Below, piece after piece: positions 19,510 through 27,747 of a stretch of 39,070 nucleotides of DNA (position 1 is the stretch's first letter; each line of letters begins with the position of its first letter). Source of the DNA: Candidatus Coproplasma excrementipullorum (GTDB lineage Bacteria > Bacillota > Clostridia > Christensenellales > Borkfalkiaceae); assembly GCA_018714165.1 (NCBI GenBank), contig DVNU01000002.1, positions 1 to 39,070 on the forward strand, given 5' to 3'. The notes beneath the pieces are model-generated. The model searched no databases and was not told where the DNA came from. It saw only the letters and a list, made by a program, of their open reading frames with translations. The position numbers and the translations under genes were made by a program.

Positions 19510-20907
19510 TTATTCGTCGCCGCGGCGGCCGAGATTTTTAAGAAGGCGCGCAAACTTGGGAACGCTCTTATCGCTGGGGCGTTCGATAGTCACGTCATCC
19601 TGCTGTTTGTTTACATACTGGGGCTGTGCGGGCTGTTGAGCCTGGGGAGGCACCTGAACATATCCGCCCTGCTGGGTATAGACCTGTTGCTGGGGCTGTT
19701 GATATACGGGAGGCTGAACGTAGTTCTGCACGGGCGGCTGTTGGGGCTGCTGGGGATAGAGCTGCTGAACAGGCTGTTGAGGCTGGACAGGCTGATGCTG
19801 TACAGGTTGCTGAACGGGCTGTTGTACAGCCTGGCGCTGTGCATAGTAAGGGTCGTTATTCAAAGGCATACGCGAAGCATAGTTCTGCTGGGGATAGAGC
19901 CTGCCAGCAGTGTACGCTTTCTGCTGATCGTCCTCCTTTTTATTGTCGAAACCGGGGAAGCCGGTGGCGATTACGGTTATTTCAACTTCGTCCTGAACAT
20001 TGGGGTCAATGCGGGCGCCGAAGATAATGTTGGCAGAAGCGTCTACAACGCCGCGGACAAGTTCTGCCGCGTCGGCAACTTCGTCAAACGTCAGATCTGT
20101 GCCGCCGACGACGTTAAGAATGACGCCGCGCGCGCCCTCGATAGTCGTTTCAAGCAAAGGGCAGTTTACCGCAACGCGGACAGCCTCGATAATTCTGTTG
20201 TCGCCCTTGGCAACGCCTACGCCGAGGTGGGCAATACCTTTATCCTTGAGCACAGTCTTTACATCTGCAAAGTCGAGATTGATGAGCGCGGGGTTGACGA
20301 TAAGTTCGGCAATGCCCTTGATGCCCTGCTTCAATATTTCGTCGGCAACGCGGAGCGCCTCCACCATGGGGGTATTCTTCTGAACCACCGTTTTTATCTT
20401 GTCGTTGGGAATGATTACAAGGGTATCGACATACTTTTTGAGGTTTTCAAGGCCCTTTACGGTGTTTTCCATCCTCTTCTTGCCTTCGAAAGCGAAGGGT
20501 TCGGTGACGACGGCCACTGTGAGAATCTTCATATCCCTTGCAATCTTTGCGATTACCGGAGCGGCGCCGGTACCCGTGCCGCCGCCCATGCCCGCGGTTA
20601 TGAACAGAAGGTCTGTACCCTTGATGAGCTCGGTTAAAACGTCCTTGCTCTCCTCCGCGGCGGCTCTGCCCACGTCGGGATCGGCGCCGGCGCCGAGGCC
20701 CTTGGTAAGCTGTGCGCCTATCTGAACCTTATTTTCGCAGGGGGAAAGCGCGAGAATCTGACTGTCGGTATTAACAACTATGTACTCCGCGCTGTTTATA
20801 CCGGCTTCGAGCATACGGTTGACGGCGTTATTGCCTGCACCGCCGACGCCGATTACTTTAATTTTTGCTCTGCCGGAAATATTGTTCAATGCCTGATCGT
20901 TAAACAT
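19510..20907 (-). CDS. ftsZ: Cell division protein FtsZ
   Basis: 465 residues, longer than the usual 360-390. The GTPase domain (about 1-315) has the tubulin signature GGGTGTGAAP, the N-terminal VIGVGGAGNNAVNRM and the T7-loop NLDFADVKTVL. A linker of about 120 residues follows, almost wholly Gln, Pro, Val and Tyr, and the end SVPKFARLLKNLGRR fits the conserved C-terminal peptide that binds FtsA, SepF or other partners. FtsZ polymerises at mid-cell and recruits the divisome. GGAGG lies 8 bases before the ATG. It follows the ftsA-like gene by 58 bases and is probably co-transcribed with it. The linker length suggests a loosely tethered Z-ring. Confidence 0.98.
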   Translation of the reverse strand: MFNDQALNNISGRAKIKVIGVGGAGNNAVNRMLEAGINSAEYIVVNTDSQILALSPCENKVQIGAQLTKGLGAGADPDVGRAAAEESKDVLTELIKGTDLLFITAGMGGGTGTGAAPVIAKIARDMKILTVAVVTEPFAFEGKKRMENTVKGLENLKKYVDTLVIIPNDKIKTVVQKNTPMVEALRVADEILKQGIKGIAELIVNPALINLDFADVKTVLKDKGIAHLGVGVAKGDNRIIEAVRVAVNCPLLETTIEGARGVILNVVGGTDLTFDEVADAAELVRGVVDASANIIFGARIDPNVQDEVEITVIATGFPGFDNKKEDDQQKAYTAGRLYPQQNYASRMPLNNDPYYAQRQAVQQPVQQPVQHQPVQPQQPVQQLYPQQPQQPPVQNYVQPPVYQQPQQQVYTQQGGYVQVPPQAQQPAQPQYVNKQQDDVTIERPSDKSVPKFARLLKNLGRRGDE

Positions 20908-20965
20908 TTGTTGACCTCCGTATTAGTGCGCGAATTATAAGCGTTCACGCAAGACGCATTATATT

Positions 20966-22087
20966 TTAATTTCCGGTCTCTCCGAGAGCCGCGTCAAGCA
21001 GGCTGAACAGCGAAGAAAACCTGGGTTTGTCGTAATAGGGAACCTTGGGTGATACAGCGTTTACTGCACAGACAAGACGGTTGGAAAGATGCTCTGCCGT
21101 GCCGCGGACGGCGTTTATCGATTCACCAGTGACATAGAGCGGCTTTGCCGCCATATCTCTTTCGGCAAATGACTGTCTGCACTCCTCTATCATCTCACAG
21201 ATGCCGTCCAGCCCTTCGCGAATAAGGTCGCGGAGCGAAGATGTCGAAAAGCTGTAAACCTTGTCGCCGTATTTAATTTCCTGGACGGAAGTCAGCCTCT
21301 CCTTTGCGTTGAGGTTGACGCGCGAAAGAAATTGCGTGGCCACTTCAAAGGGGATTTCAAGCTCCTCCATAAGGAGTGCGGCTATATGACCCGTGCCTAC
21401 AGAAAAGGACTGACTGAACAAGACGCCGTTTCCGCATGCGACGCTGTAGGTTGAAGAAATGTAGCCCATATCGAATAGCGCCGCGCAGTTATCGCGGATC
21501 TGCGGTTCAAGCAGGTACCTCGTCTGGGCGAGCGCCGATGGAATAAACCGCAAACTTATCTGCCCGAATGGCTTAAAGGCGCGTCGCACACACTCGGCAA
21601 AGGATTGCTTGCATAAAAACCAGCTTATCTTTGCGCGCAGACTGTCAGACACACAGCCGACAGGATCGATTACCCTACGCTTGTCCGAAAGAACGTAATA
21701 GACGGGACTGCTTTCGATTATTGAAAAACCATCCGTCTCTGCGGGTTCGGAAAGCTGCTCGACACTGCGAAGGTGTGAAGATTTTATTCTTTGGGGTGAA
21801 GGAAAAGAGATCACGTCGTCGGTGACGCGGGTCTTTAAAAATTCGCCGGGTATGCCAATAAAAAAGCGCGAAAAATTTTCACCTGCCGCCGCAAGCGTGC
21901 TTCTGACCACTTCCTGCAATGCGGCAGAAAAGCTGTTGACGTCCAAAAGCTCGCCGTCGGCATAGCCATCGTATGCGCTGCTGTATTTACTTTTGATGAT
22001 AAAGGTATTGTTTACCCCCCTTTCGCCCACAGCCGCACAAATTTCGGACGAACGAATATCCAACACCGCTACGCTTTTGTTACGCAC
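20966..22087 (-). CDS. ftsA: FtsA-like cell division protein, shortened and divergent
   Basis: 373 residues from GTG at 22087. The actin-fold N terminus SVAVLDIRSSEICAAVGERG matches FtsA (LDIGSS), and FDMGYISSTYS aligns with the second phosphate loop. The adenosine motif is degraded (LYVTGESINAV where TGGG is expected). The protein stops at FSSLFSLLDAALG, the FtsA segment before the linker and amphipathic membrane helix, so no membrane-targeting tail is present. FtsA normally tethers FtsZ to the membrane. The ORF track starts 12 codons earlier at a GTG without RBS, only about 8 bases from the predicted transcript start; the chosen GTG has AAGG 8 bases upstream. Position between divIB and ftsZ supports the call. 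Confidence 0.8.
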   Translation of the reverse strand: MRNKSVAVLDIRSSEICAAVGERGVNNTFIIKSKYSSAYDGYADGELLDVNSFSAALQEVVRSTLAAAGENFSRFFIGIPGEFLKTRVTDDVISFPSPQRIKSSHLRSVEQLSEPAETDGFSIIESSPVYYVLSDKRRVIDPVGCVSDSLRAKISWFLCKQSFAECVRRAFKPFGQISLRFIPSALAQTRYLLEPQIRDNCAALFDMGYISSTYSVACGNGVLFSQSFSVGTGHIAALLMEELEIPFEVATQFLSRVNLNAKERLTSVQEIKYGDKVYSFSTSSLRDLIREGLDGICEMIEECRQSFAERDMAAKPLYVTGESINAVRGTAEHLSNRLVCAVNAVSPKVPYYDKPRFSSLFSLLDAALGETGN

Positions 22088-22137
22088 TTTCCAAGCCTTT
22101 TTCCCGCGCGCGGCTCCGCGCACGCATTTATAAGTCT

Positions 22138-22166
22138 ATTATATAATAGTGTTCTGAAAATGTCAA
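22138..22166 (-). promoter_or_regulatory. Consensus promoter of ftsA-ftsZ
   Basis: Minus-strand TTGACA (22161-22166), 17 bases, TATAAT (22138-22143), a perfect match. Transcription should start near 22131. It lies directly after the divIB terminator, so ftsA-ftsZ form a separate strong unit. Confidence 0.92.
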
Positions 22167-22182
22167 CAAAATGACGTAAAAA

Positions 22183-22211
22183 AGCGGCTCAATTGCACCA
22201 ATTAAGCCGCT
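22183..22211 (-). terminator. Terminator after divIB
   Basis: AGCGGCTTAATTG and its near-complement form a hairpin followed on the minus strand by TTTTTTACG. The plus side also has a T-run (TGATTTTTTC), so it may work both ways. Confidence 0.85.
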
Positions 22212-22241
22212 GATTTTTTCTGGTTGCCCCGCAGATATGCT

Positions 22242-23000
22242 TTAATCACCCCAATTGTCGGTGTAATACGCCGCATACTCGCCCGACGTCCCCGCCGAAA
22301 GGGTTACCGCACATATCGCGCCGCGCAGTTTTTCGCTCTCTGAAAGGGTGCAGTACTCGTTATACACCGCCGATATTTTCTGCGCGGAGTACTCCTCGTA
22401 ATCGTAAATGACTATCTGCAGTCCGCTGTACAGCCTGAAAGTCAGACTTGAGTTTGAAAGTATGGCGTCGTAACCGGTCGTAACGCTCTCTACGAGGTTG
22501 CGTATCGAGCCGAAGTTGTCCGCAAAATAGCCGCACATCTGCAAAACGAGGGCTAATTCATCGTCGTCGGCGACCAGCAGAACGTTGGGACTGTCGTCCG
22601 CGGGATTGATATTTTCACTGCGCGAGCCCATCGGCCGGCCCTGACTGTCGTAAACATCGTAGCCGCCCGAAGAGTTTGCGCGGCAGTACTGCTCAAGCCT
22701 CTCCTTTACGACTATGTTCAGCGTGCAGGGATAGACCTTGTCGTAACTTTCAAGCGTGAGAATATCGCCGCTGACGCACGCGGCAATCTCGCCATCACTC
22801 AAAAAGAGCAGGTTTTTGCCCCTGAGTCCTTCGAAATTGTCGACGGTCTGTTCATACTCGCCGTCGCCGCGCTCCGAATAATAGATATACTCAACATTGA
22901 CATTCCTGATTGAGAGCATTACCCCCGCGCCGATTATTACGGCGATGCAAAAGAGCAGAGTTAATGCAATTGAAGTGATTTTTCTTATGTAACCGTTCAT
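22242..23000 (-). CDS. divIB: Cell division protein DivIB/FtsQ
   Basis: 252 residues. A short basic N terminus and one membrane helix (about 8-29) precede a POTRA-type region (IRNVNVEYIYY, GLRGKNLLFLSDGEI, YPCTLNIVVKERLEQYC) and a beta-rich extracellular domain, the DivIB/FtsQ plan. It bridges FtsL, the septal PBP and FtsW outside the membrane. Sequence similarity in this family is always low, so the call rests on domain order and position after murA (5 bases away). No strong RBS is visible before the ATG, which suggests coupling to murA. The extracellular part is acidic and Tyr/Ser-rich. Confidence 0.82.
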   Translation of the reverse strand: MNGYIRKITSIALTLLFCIAVIIGAGVMLSIRNVNVEYIYYSERGDGEYEQTVDNFEGLRGKNLLFLSDGEIAACVSGDILTLESYDKVYPCTLNIVVKERLEQYCRANSSGGYDVYDSQGRPMGSRSENINPADDSPNVLLVADDDELALVLQMCGYFADNFGSIRNLVESVTTGYDAILSNSSLTFRLYSGLQIVIYDYEEYSAQKISAVYNEYCTLSESEKLRGAICAVTLSAGTSGEYAAYYTDNWGD

Positions 23001-23005
23001 AATTT

Positions 23006-24262
23006 TCAGATGCCCACGCGCCTTATGCGCGCACCGAGCGAAGAAAGTTTATGTTCGAAGCGGGCATAGCCCCTGTCTATATGCGAAATGTCCAACACTT
23101 CGCTTTCGCCCTCGGCCGCCATTGCCGCAACCACTAATGCCGCGCCGCCGCGAAGGTCATGCGCCACGGTAGTCGCACCCTTGAGCTTCTCCACCCCGCG
23201 GACGAAGGCGCTCCTGTCGATGACGGTTATGTCCGCCCCCATCTTGCGCAGCTCCGGCACATATTTGAAACGCGTTTCAAACAGATTTTCGGTGACGATG
23301 GAGTTGCCCGAACAGATACAGCACAGCGCTGTCATCTGGGCCTGAAGGTCGGTGGGGAATCCCGGATAGGGCTGAGTTTCAATACTTTTGACAGCTACAG
23401 GCCGCCTGTCGCTTCTTATAAATATTTTATCATTTTTTGCGCGCAATTTGCAACCGTTTTCCCTAAGTTTGTGCAAAAGTGAGCTGAGATTTTCGGGATT
23501 CACACCGTTCAGCTCCACATCTCCGCCACACATTGCCGTTGCAATGAGAAAAGTACCCGCCTCTATGCGGTCGGCGATAGGCTGATAGATGCACCCGCCC
23601 AGTTTTTTTACGCCCTCCACCACGACAGAGCCCGACCCAGCACCTCGCACTCTGCCGCCCAGCGCGTTGAGAAAATTTTGCAGATCCTCTATTTCGGGTT
23701 CGCGCGCGGCATTCTTGATTACCGTCGTCCCCTCCGCCCTGACTGCGGCCAGCATAATATTTTCGGTGGCGCCCACGCTGGGACAGTCGAGCATTATTTC
23801 GTTGCCGGTTAGCTTTTCGCACTCGCAATTGATATAGCCGTTGCTTTCGGTTATTTTGACCCCGAGCCGTTTTAAACCCGTAAGATGCAGATCGACGGGG
23901 CGGAGACCTATGTCGCATCCGCCGGGATAGGCTATCTTTGCGCGGCGGAAGCGCGATATGACAGAACCGAGCAAAAAGACAGACGAGCGCAACTCGTGGG
24001 CGAGCGCGCGGGGAATTTCGCAGTTGTCGGCTGAGGAACTGTCTATTACTATATCGTTCCCGCAATATACCGCCTTGCAACCGAGACAACCGAGTATCTT
24101 TACCATATTGCGCACGTCGGTGATGTCAGGCACGTTGAGCACTGTAACGGGCTCGTCTGTGAGCACAGCCGCGGCCAAAATGGGGAGCACGGAGTTTTTT
24201 GCCGTCTGCACCCGAACTCTTCCTTCAAGCCGCCGGCCTCCGCTTATTATGTACTTATCCAT
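23006..24262 (-). CDS. murA: UDP-N-acetylglucosamine 1-carboxyvinyltransferase
   Basis: 418 residues, the standard length. The substrate Lys-Asn pair lies in TAKNSVLPILAAA, the catalytic cysteine that fosfomycin alkylates is in PGGCDIGLRPVDLH, and the C-terminal YPGFPTDLQAQMTA and HIDRGYARFEHKL motifs are intact. It transfers enolpyruvate to UDP-GlcNAc, the first committed peptidoglycan step. The Cys (not Asp) at the active site predicts fosfomycin sensitivity at the target level. GGAG lies 7 bases before the ATG, and a promoter is seen upstream (24328-24357) within the ftsW end. It is co-transcribed with divIB. Clostridia often carry a second murA copy elsewhere. Confidence 0.97.
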   Translation of the reverse strand: MDKYIISGGRRLEGRVRVQTAKNSVLPILAAAVLTDEPVTVLNVPDITDVRNMVKILGCLGCKAVYCGNDIVIDSSSADNCEIPRALAHELRSSVFLLGSVISRFRRAKIAYPGGCDIGLRPVDLHLTGLKRLGVKITESNGYINCECEKLTGNEIMLDCPSVGATENIMLAAVRAEGTTVIKNAAREPEIEDLQNFLNALGGRVRGAGSGSVVVEGVKKLGGCIYQPIADRIEAGTFLIATAMCGGDVELNGVNPENLSSLLHKLRENGCKLRAKNDKIFIRSDRRPVAVKSIETQPYPGFPTDLQAQMTALCCICSGNSIVTENLFETRFKYVPELRKMGADITVIDRSAFVRGVEKLKGATTVAHDLRGGAALVVAAMAAEGESEVLDISHIDRGYARFEHKLSSLGARIRRVGI

Positions 24263-24288
24263 ATTGACTCCGTATATGTAAAATGCCG

Positions 24289-24319
24289 AGCAGCCCGAAT
24301 TGGATTTTTTCAGGCTGCT
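24289..24319. other. Hairpin in the ftsW-murA gap
   Basis: AGCAGCC and GGCTGCT pair around a 17-base loop. It lies inside the predicted murA leader, just after the -10. It lacks a T-run on the minus strand, so it may be a leader structure more than a terminator. Confidence 0.45.
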
Positions 24320-24327
24320 TTAACACT

Positions 24328-24357
24328 ATTATATGGATTTTTGCTCAAGCTTGTTAA
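24328..24357 (-). promoter_or_regulatory. Promoter of murA-divIB
   Basis: Minus-strand TTAACA (24352-24357), 18 bases, TATAAT (24328-24333). The -35 overlaps the last codons of ftsW. Confidence 0.6.
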
Positions 24358-25457
24358 TTGTTTGCCGACACGTTGTACAGCACCCCCATTGAGGCCATGG
24401 TTATTATGAGCGAAGTGTTGCCGCTGCTTACAAGCGGCAACGGCAGGCCCGTGGGCGGTATGGCGCCGCTTACGACAAGAGCGTTGACTATGACCTGTAT
24501 ACCGTAGACCAGAGTTATTCCCGCCGAAAGCAGATAGCCGAAGGTATCTTTACATCTGCGCGCAATGGCAATGCCCCGCCATATTATGAACAGACAGACG
24601 GCGAAAAACACCGCCAGGCCGACAAAGCCCAACTCTTCGCCCATTACCGACATTATGAAGTCGCTCTCGGCAAAGGGCAGAAAGCGATACTTCTGCGTCG
24701 AGTTGAAAAGTCCCACCCCGAACCAACCGCCATTTCCCAGCGCATACAGCGATTGAATGAGCTGATACCCCTCATCTCTCGGCGAGGCCCAGGGGTCGAT
24801 GAATGCGCTCAGTCTCTGGAGCCTGTATGGCTCTAACGCAATCAGAACGGGCACGGCAATTATGCATGGCACGAGCATAAAAGCAAAGGTTTTCAGGTTT
24901 GTTCCGCTCAAAAATACCATTGCAAGCATCAGCAGACCGACGCACATGGTTATGGACATATTCGGCTCGATGATTATCAGCACACAGAACAAGACGCCCA
25001 GGCCGAGCACGGGAGCGACCCCCTTTATACTGCGCGTCGTGGCATAGTTTTTGGAAAAGTGCGCCGCGGCAAACACGACGAAGGCGTATTTGGCTATCTC
25101 CGACGGCTGAATAGTCACGGGGCCAAGGCCTATCCAGCGCGTGGCGCCGTAATTTGTCACCCCCACACCGGGCACGAACACCAGAACGAGGAGCACAATT
25201 GCTATGGCCGCCAAGGGAATTTTCAGCTTTATGAGCTTTTTATAGGGTATAAAGGCCGCGGCCGCCATGACTGCCAGCCCGGCGACCGCACCTATGATCT
25301 GCTTGTTGACAAAATAGAATTTGTCGCCGTACTGCACCTGGCCGACATACGAACTGGCCGAATAGATCATTATACAACCAAAGACGACCATGCCGCATAC
25401 ACAGATGAGCAGAGGCACATCGCCCGTCTTCTTAGGTTTTTCGAACAACTTACTCAT
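24354..25457 (-). CDS. ftsW: Peptidoglycan glycosyltransferase FtsW (SEDS family)
   Basis: 367 residues from ATG at 25457, with about ten membrane helices. SEDS motifs are present: SAFIDPWASPRDEGYQLIQS, FAESDFIMSVMGEELGFVG and PPTGLPLPLVSSGNTS (the usual SYGGTS varied to SSGNTS). It polymerises lipid II glycan strands at the septum with the class B PBP of this cluster. The ORF track starts 22 codons earlier; I prefer MSKLFEKPKK because it overlaps the murD stop (ATGAGTAA) and has an AGGG 9-10 bases upstream. Position after murD supports FtsW over RodA or SpoVE, though SpoVE cannot be excluded. Confidence 0.93.
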   Translation of the reverse strand: MSKLFEKPKKTGDVPLLICVCGMVVFGCIMIYSASSYVGQVQYGDKFYFVNKQIIGAVAGLAVMAAAAFIPYKKLIKLKIPLAAIAIVLLVLVFVPGVGVTNYGATRWIGLGPVTIQPSEIAKYAFVVFAAAHFSKNYATTRSIKGVAPVLGLGVLFCVLIIIEPNMSITMCVGLLMLAMVFLSGTNLKTFAFMLVPCIIAVPVLIALEPYRLQRLSAFIDPWASPRDEGYQLIQSLYALGNGGWFGVGLFNSTQKYRFLPFAESDFIMSVMGEELGFVGLAVFFAVCLFIIWRGIAIARRCKDTFGYLLSAGITLVYGIQVIVNALVVSGAIPPTGLPLPLVSSGNTSLIITMASMGVLYNVSANN

Positions 25458-26799
25458 CGGCCATGCCCTGAACAAGCTTTGCAAAGGCCTCACCCCGCTC
25501 CTCGTAATTTTTGAACTCGTCAAAACTCGAACTTGCGGGGCTCAGGAGTATGCACTGTCCGCGCAGCGCATAACTTTTGGCCAGAAGCACGGCCTCGCGC
25601 ATATGCCCGCACAGCGAAAAGGTCATAAATCCGCACGCAAGCGCGGCCTCCAGCAATTTATAACGGTTTTCACCGTAGAACACAGCGTGAATTACGCGGC
25701 TGTTTTTGAGCCCTTCAAACAGCGGACTGTAGTCATACCCCTTATCCTTGCCGCCCAAAAGAAGTATTGTGGGCACGGTCATGCTCTCCACCGCCTTTAA
25801 GGTCGCATCCACATTGGTGCCCTTGCTGTCGTTTATGTATTCGACGCCGTCAATTTGACAAATTTTCTCTATGCGGTGCTTTACGCCCTTAAACGACAAC
25901 AACGAGTCGGCCATTTGCTGATAATCGAGGCCGAGGATGCCGCCCACGGCCACGGCCGCAAGCACGTTGCAGAGGTTATGCTCGCCGCCGACAGCCATAT
26001 CGCCGAATGAAAATAACTTATGTCCTGCATAATAAACTTCCCCGCCGTCGGCATAAGCCCCGTCCACCCTATGCTTTGCCGAAAACCACACCACCTTTGC
26101 CCTGGTGTTTGAGGCCATTGCGCGCACGCGCTCGTCGTCGTAGTTGAGCACGGCAAACTCGCTCTCGCGCAGGCCGCGTACAAGTTTGCTCTTGAGGAAT
26201 ACATAGTTCTCCATGTTATAGTGCCTGTTGAGGTGATCGGGCGTAATGTTGGTTATCACGGCAATGTGCGGCCGCAGACCTGAGAGCGTTTCAAGCTGAA
26301 ATGACGAAATTTCGATGACGGCAAAATCGTCAAAGCCCAGCTTTTCAACCACGTTGAGGGTAGGTTCGCCTATGTTGCCGCAGGCCACGGAACACTTGCC
26401 GCAATCGCGGAGCATCTTGTCTATCATGGTCACGGTAGTCGTCTTGCCGTTTGTGCCCGTCACTGCCACGGCTGTTGCGCGGAGATACTGAGCCGCCAGT
26501 TCCTCCTCGCCTATTATCAGCTTGCCCATCCTTCTGAAAGTGACGGGCAGAGCATTGTCGATGGGTATTCCGGGACTGAGCACAAGCACGTCGCACTCCC
26601 TCACAGCCTCTTCCAGGTCGGATGCGGTCACCTCGGCGGCGCCCGCCTGAACAAGTTCGTCCATAGTTTTGCGAACAGTTTCGTTTACTATGTCGTCATA
26701 GAGATATACTTTCGCCCCGCGGGCAAGCAAAAAGCGGGCACTGCTTTCACCCGATCTGGATATGCCCGCCACCAAAAATTTTTGACCTTTGAAATACAT
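25450..26799 (-). CDS. murD: UDP-N-acetylmuramoylalanine-D-glutamate ligase
   Basis: 449 residues, normal for MurD. The N-terminal domain has FLVAGISRSGESSARFLLARG, the ATP loop is AVTGTNGKTTTVTMI, and later motifs are ITPDHLNRH and EYINDSKGTNVDATLKA. It adds D-glutamate to UDP-MurNAc-L-Ala. GAGG lies 5 bases before the ATG, overlapping the mraY stop, with 6 bases between the genes. It needs D-glutamate, normally made by MurI; the only murI trace in this window is a broken remnant (33287-33639). Confidence 0.98.
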   Translation of the reverse strand: MYFKGQKFLVAGISRSGESSARFLLARGAKVYLYDDIVNETVRKTMDELVQAGAAEVTASDLEEAVRECDVLVLSPGIPIDNALPVTFRRMGKLIIGEEELAAQYLRATAVAVTGTNGKTTTVTMIDKMLRDCGKCSVACGNIGEPTLNVVEKLGFDDFAVIEISSFQLETLSGLRPHIAVITNITPDHLNRHYNMENYVFLKSKLVRGLRESEFAVLNYDDERVRAMASNTRAKVVWFSAKHRVDGAYADGGEVYYAGHKLFSFGDMAVGGEHNLCNVLAAVAVGGILGLDYQQMADSLLSFKGVKHRIEKICQIDGVEYINDSKGTNVDATLKAVESMTVPTILLLGGKDKGYDYSPLFEGLKNSRVIHAVFYGENRYKLLEAALACGFMTFSLCGHMREAVLLAKSYALRGQCILLSPASSSFDEFKNYEERGEAFAKLVQGMADE

Positions 26800-26805
26800 T
26801 TTACC

Positions 26806-27747
26806 TCACATAAAAATCAGACAGATTATTCCGACGAGCGAGGTTATTACAAAATACGTATATGAAATTTTACTTTCAGTATAGCCCTTCATCTGGAAAT
26901 GATGATGAATGGGTGCCATAAGAAATACCCTGCGCTTCGTCCGTTTATAGTATATTACCTGAATTATTACGGATATGCCTGACAGCACAAACATTATTCC
27001 CAGCACGGGGATGTAAAGTGTTTTTCCCGAAAAAACGGACAGGCAGGATATCAGCCCGCCGAGCGCGAGCGAACCCGTGTCGCCCATAAATACAGACGCC
27101 TTGCTGCAATTGAAAATGAGGAACGCGGCGAGCGCGCCCACGGACGCACCCGCCGCGGCGGCCCCGTTTGGCCACAGCGGCGCGAGCATAATGCCGAGAA
27201 ATGCCAGATAGGCCGCCGAAGTTCCGCCCGCCAGGCCGTCAAGACCGTCGGTGAGGTTGACACAGTTGACCGTGGCAAGAAAGACGAACAGCACCAGCGG
27301 GATAATGCCCCAGCCGATATCCCACTCCAGCCCGCCGCCGAAGGGAATTTTAAGAGCGGTGATACCGTTTACATAGCAATAGACCGCGGCAATGACGGCG
27401 ATGGACAGCTGAAATATTATCTTCTGATAGGGCTTAAGCCCCTCGTTCTCCCTGCGGTAAATTTTTAAAAAATCGTCCAGAAACCCAACGATTGCAAAAC
27501 CCGCCGTTATAGCGAGGGTTAGGTTTATTCTGTTGTCGCCAACACCGCAGAAGCACAGCGTGACTATAATTATTGCAGATATAAACGACAACCCGCCCAT
27601 TGTGGGCGTGCCGCCCTTTGAGGCGTGCTCCTTTACGTAGGATAAGATGTACTGACCCGCTTTGAGTTTTCTTAAAAGGGGCAGAAGCACGGCCATGAAT
27701 ATCAGGGACGCCGCAAAGGACGCGAGTATGCATAAAAGATAATTCAC
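26806..27747 (-). CDS. mraY: Phospho-N-acetylmuramoyl-pentapeptide transferase
   Basis: 313 residues, about ten membrane helices. MraY motifs are KGGTPTMGGLSFI, GFLDDFLKI (the DD pair), NLTDGLDGLAGG and MAPIHHHFQMKG (the HHH loop). It moves phospho-MurNAc-pentapeptide onto undecaprenyl phosphate to make lipid I in the membrane. The start is GTG (27745-27747) overlapping the murE TGA by 4 bases as GTGA; no separate strong RBS is visible, so translation is probably coupled to murE. Confidence 0.98.
   Translation of the reverse strand: MNYLLCILASFAASLIFMAVLLPLLRKLKAGQYILSYVKEHASKGGTPTMGGLSFISAIIIVTLCFCGVGDNRINLTLAITAGFAIVGFLDDFLKIYRRENEGLKPYQKIIFQLSIAVIAAVYCYVNGITALKIPFGGGLEWDIGWGIIPLVLFVFLATVNCVNLTDGLDGLAGGTSAAYLAFLGIMLAPLWPNGAAAAGASVGALAAFLIFNCSKASVFMGDTGSLALGGLISCLSVFSGKTLYIPVLGIMFVLSGISVIIQVIYYKRTKRRVFLMAPIHHHFQMKGYTESKISYTYFVITSLVGIICLIFM

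Noticed and set aside
19435-20637. 400-residue plus-strand ORF opposite ftsZ
   Set aside because: Its Leu/Gly-rich repeats are the complement of the FtsZ Gln/Pro linker; not a membrane protein.
20908-20965. Separate ftsZ promoter
   Set aside because: A TATAAT is present in the ftsA-ftsZ gap but no acceptable -35 lies 16-19 bases upstream; read-through from the ftsA promoter is simpler.
23463-24089. 208-residue Arg-rich minus-strand ORF within murA
   Set aside because: Alternative frame of murA on the same strand; composition is Arg-rich noise.
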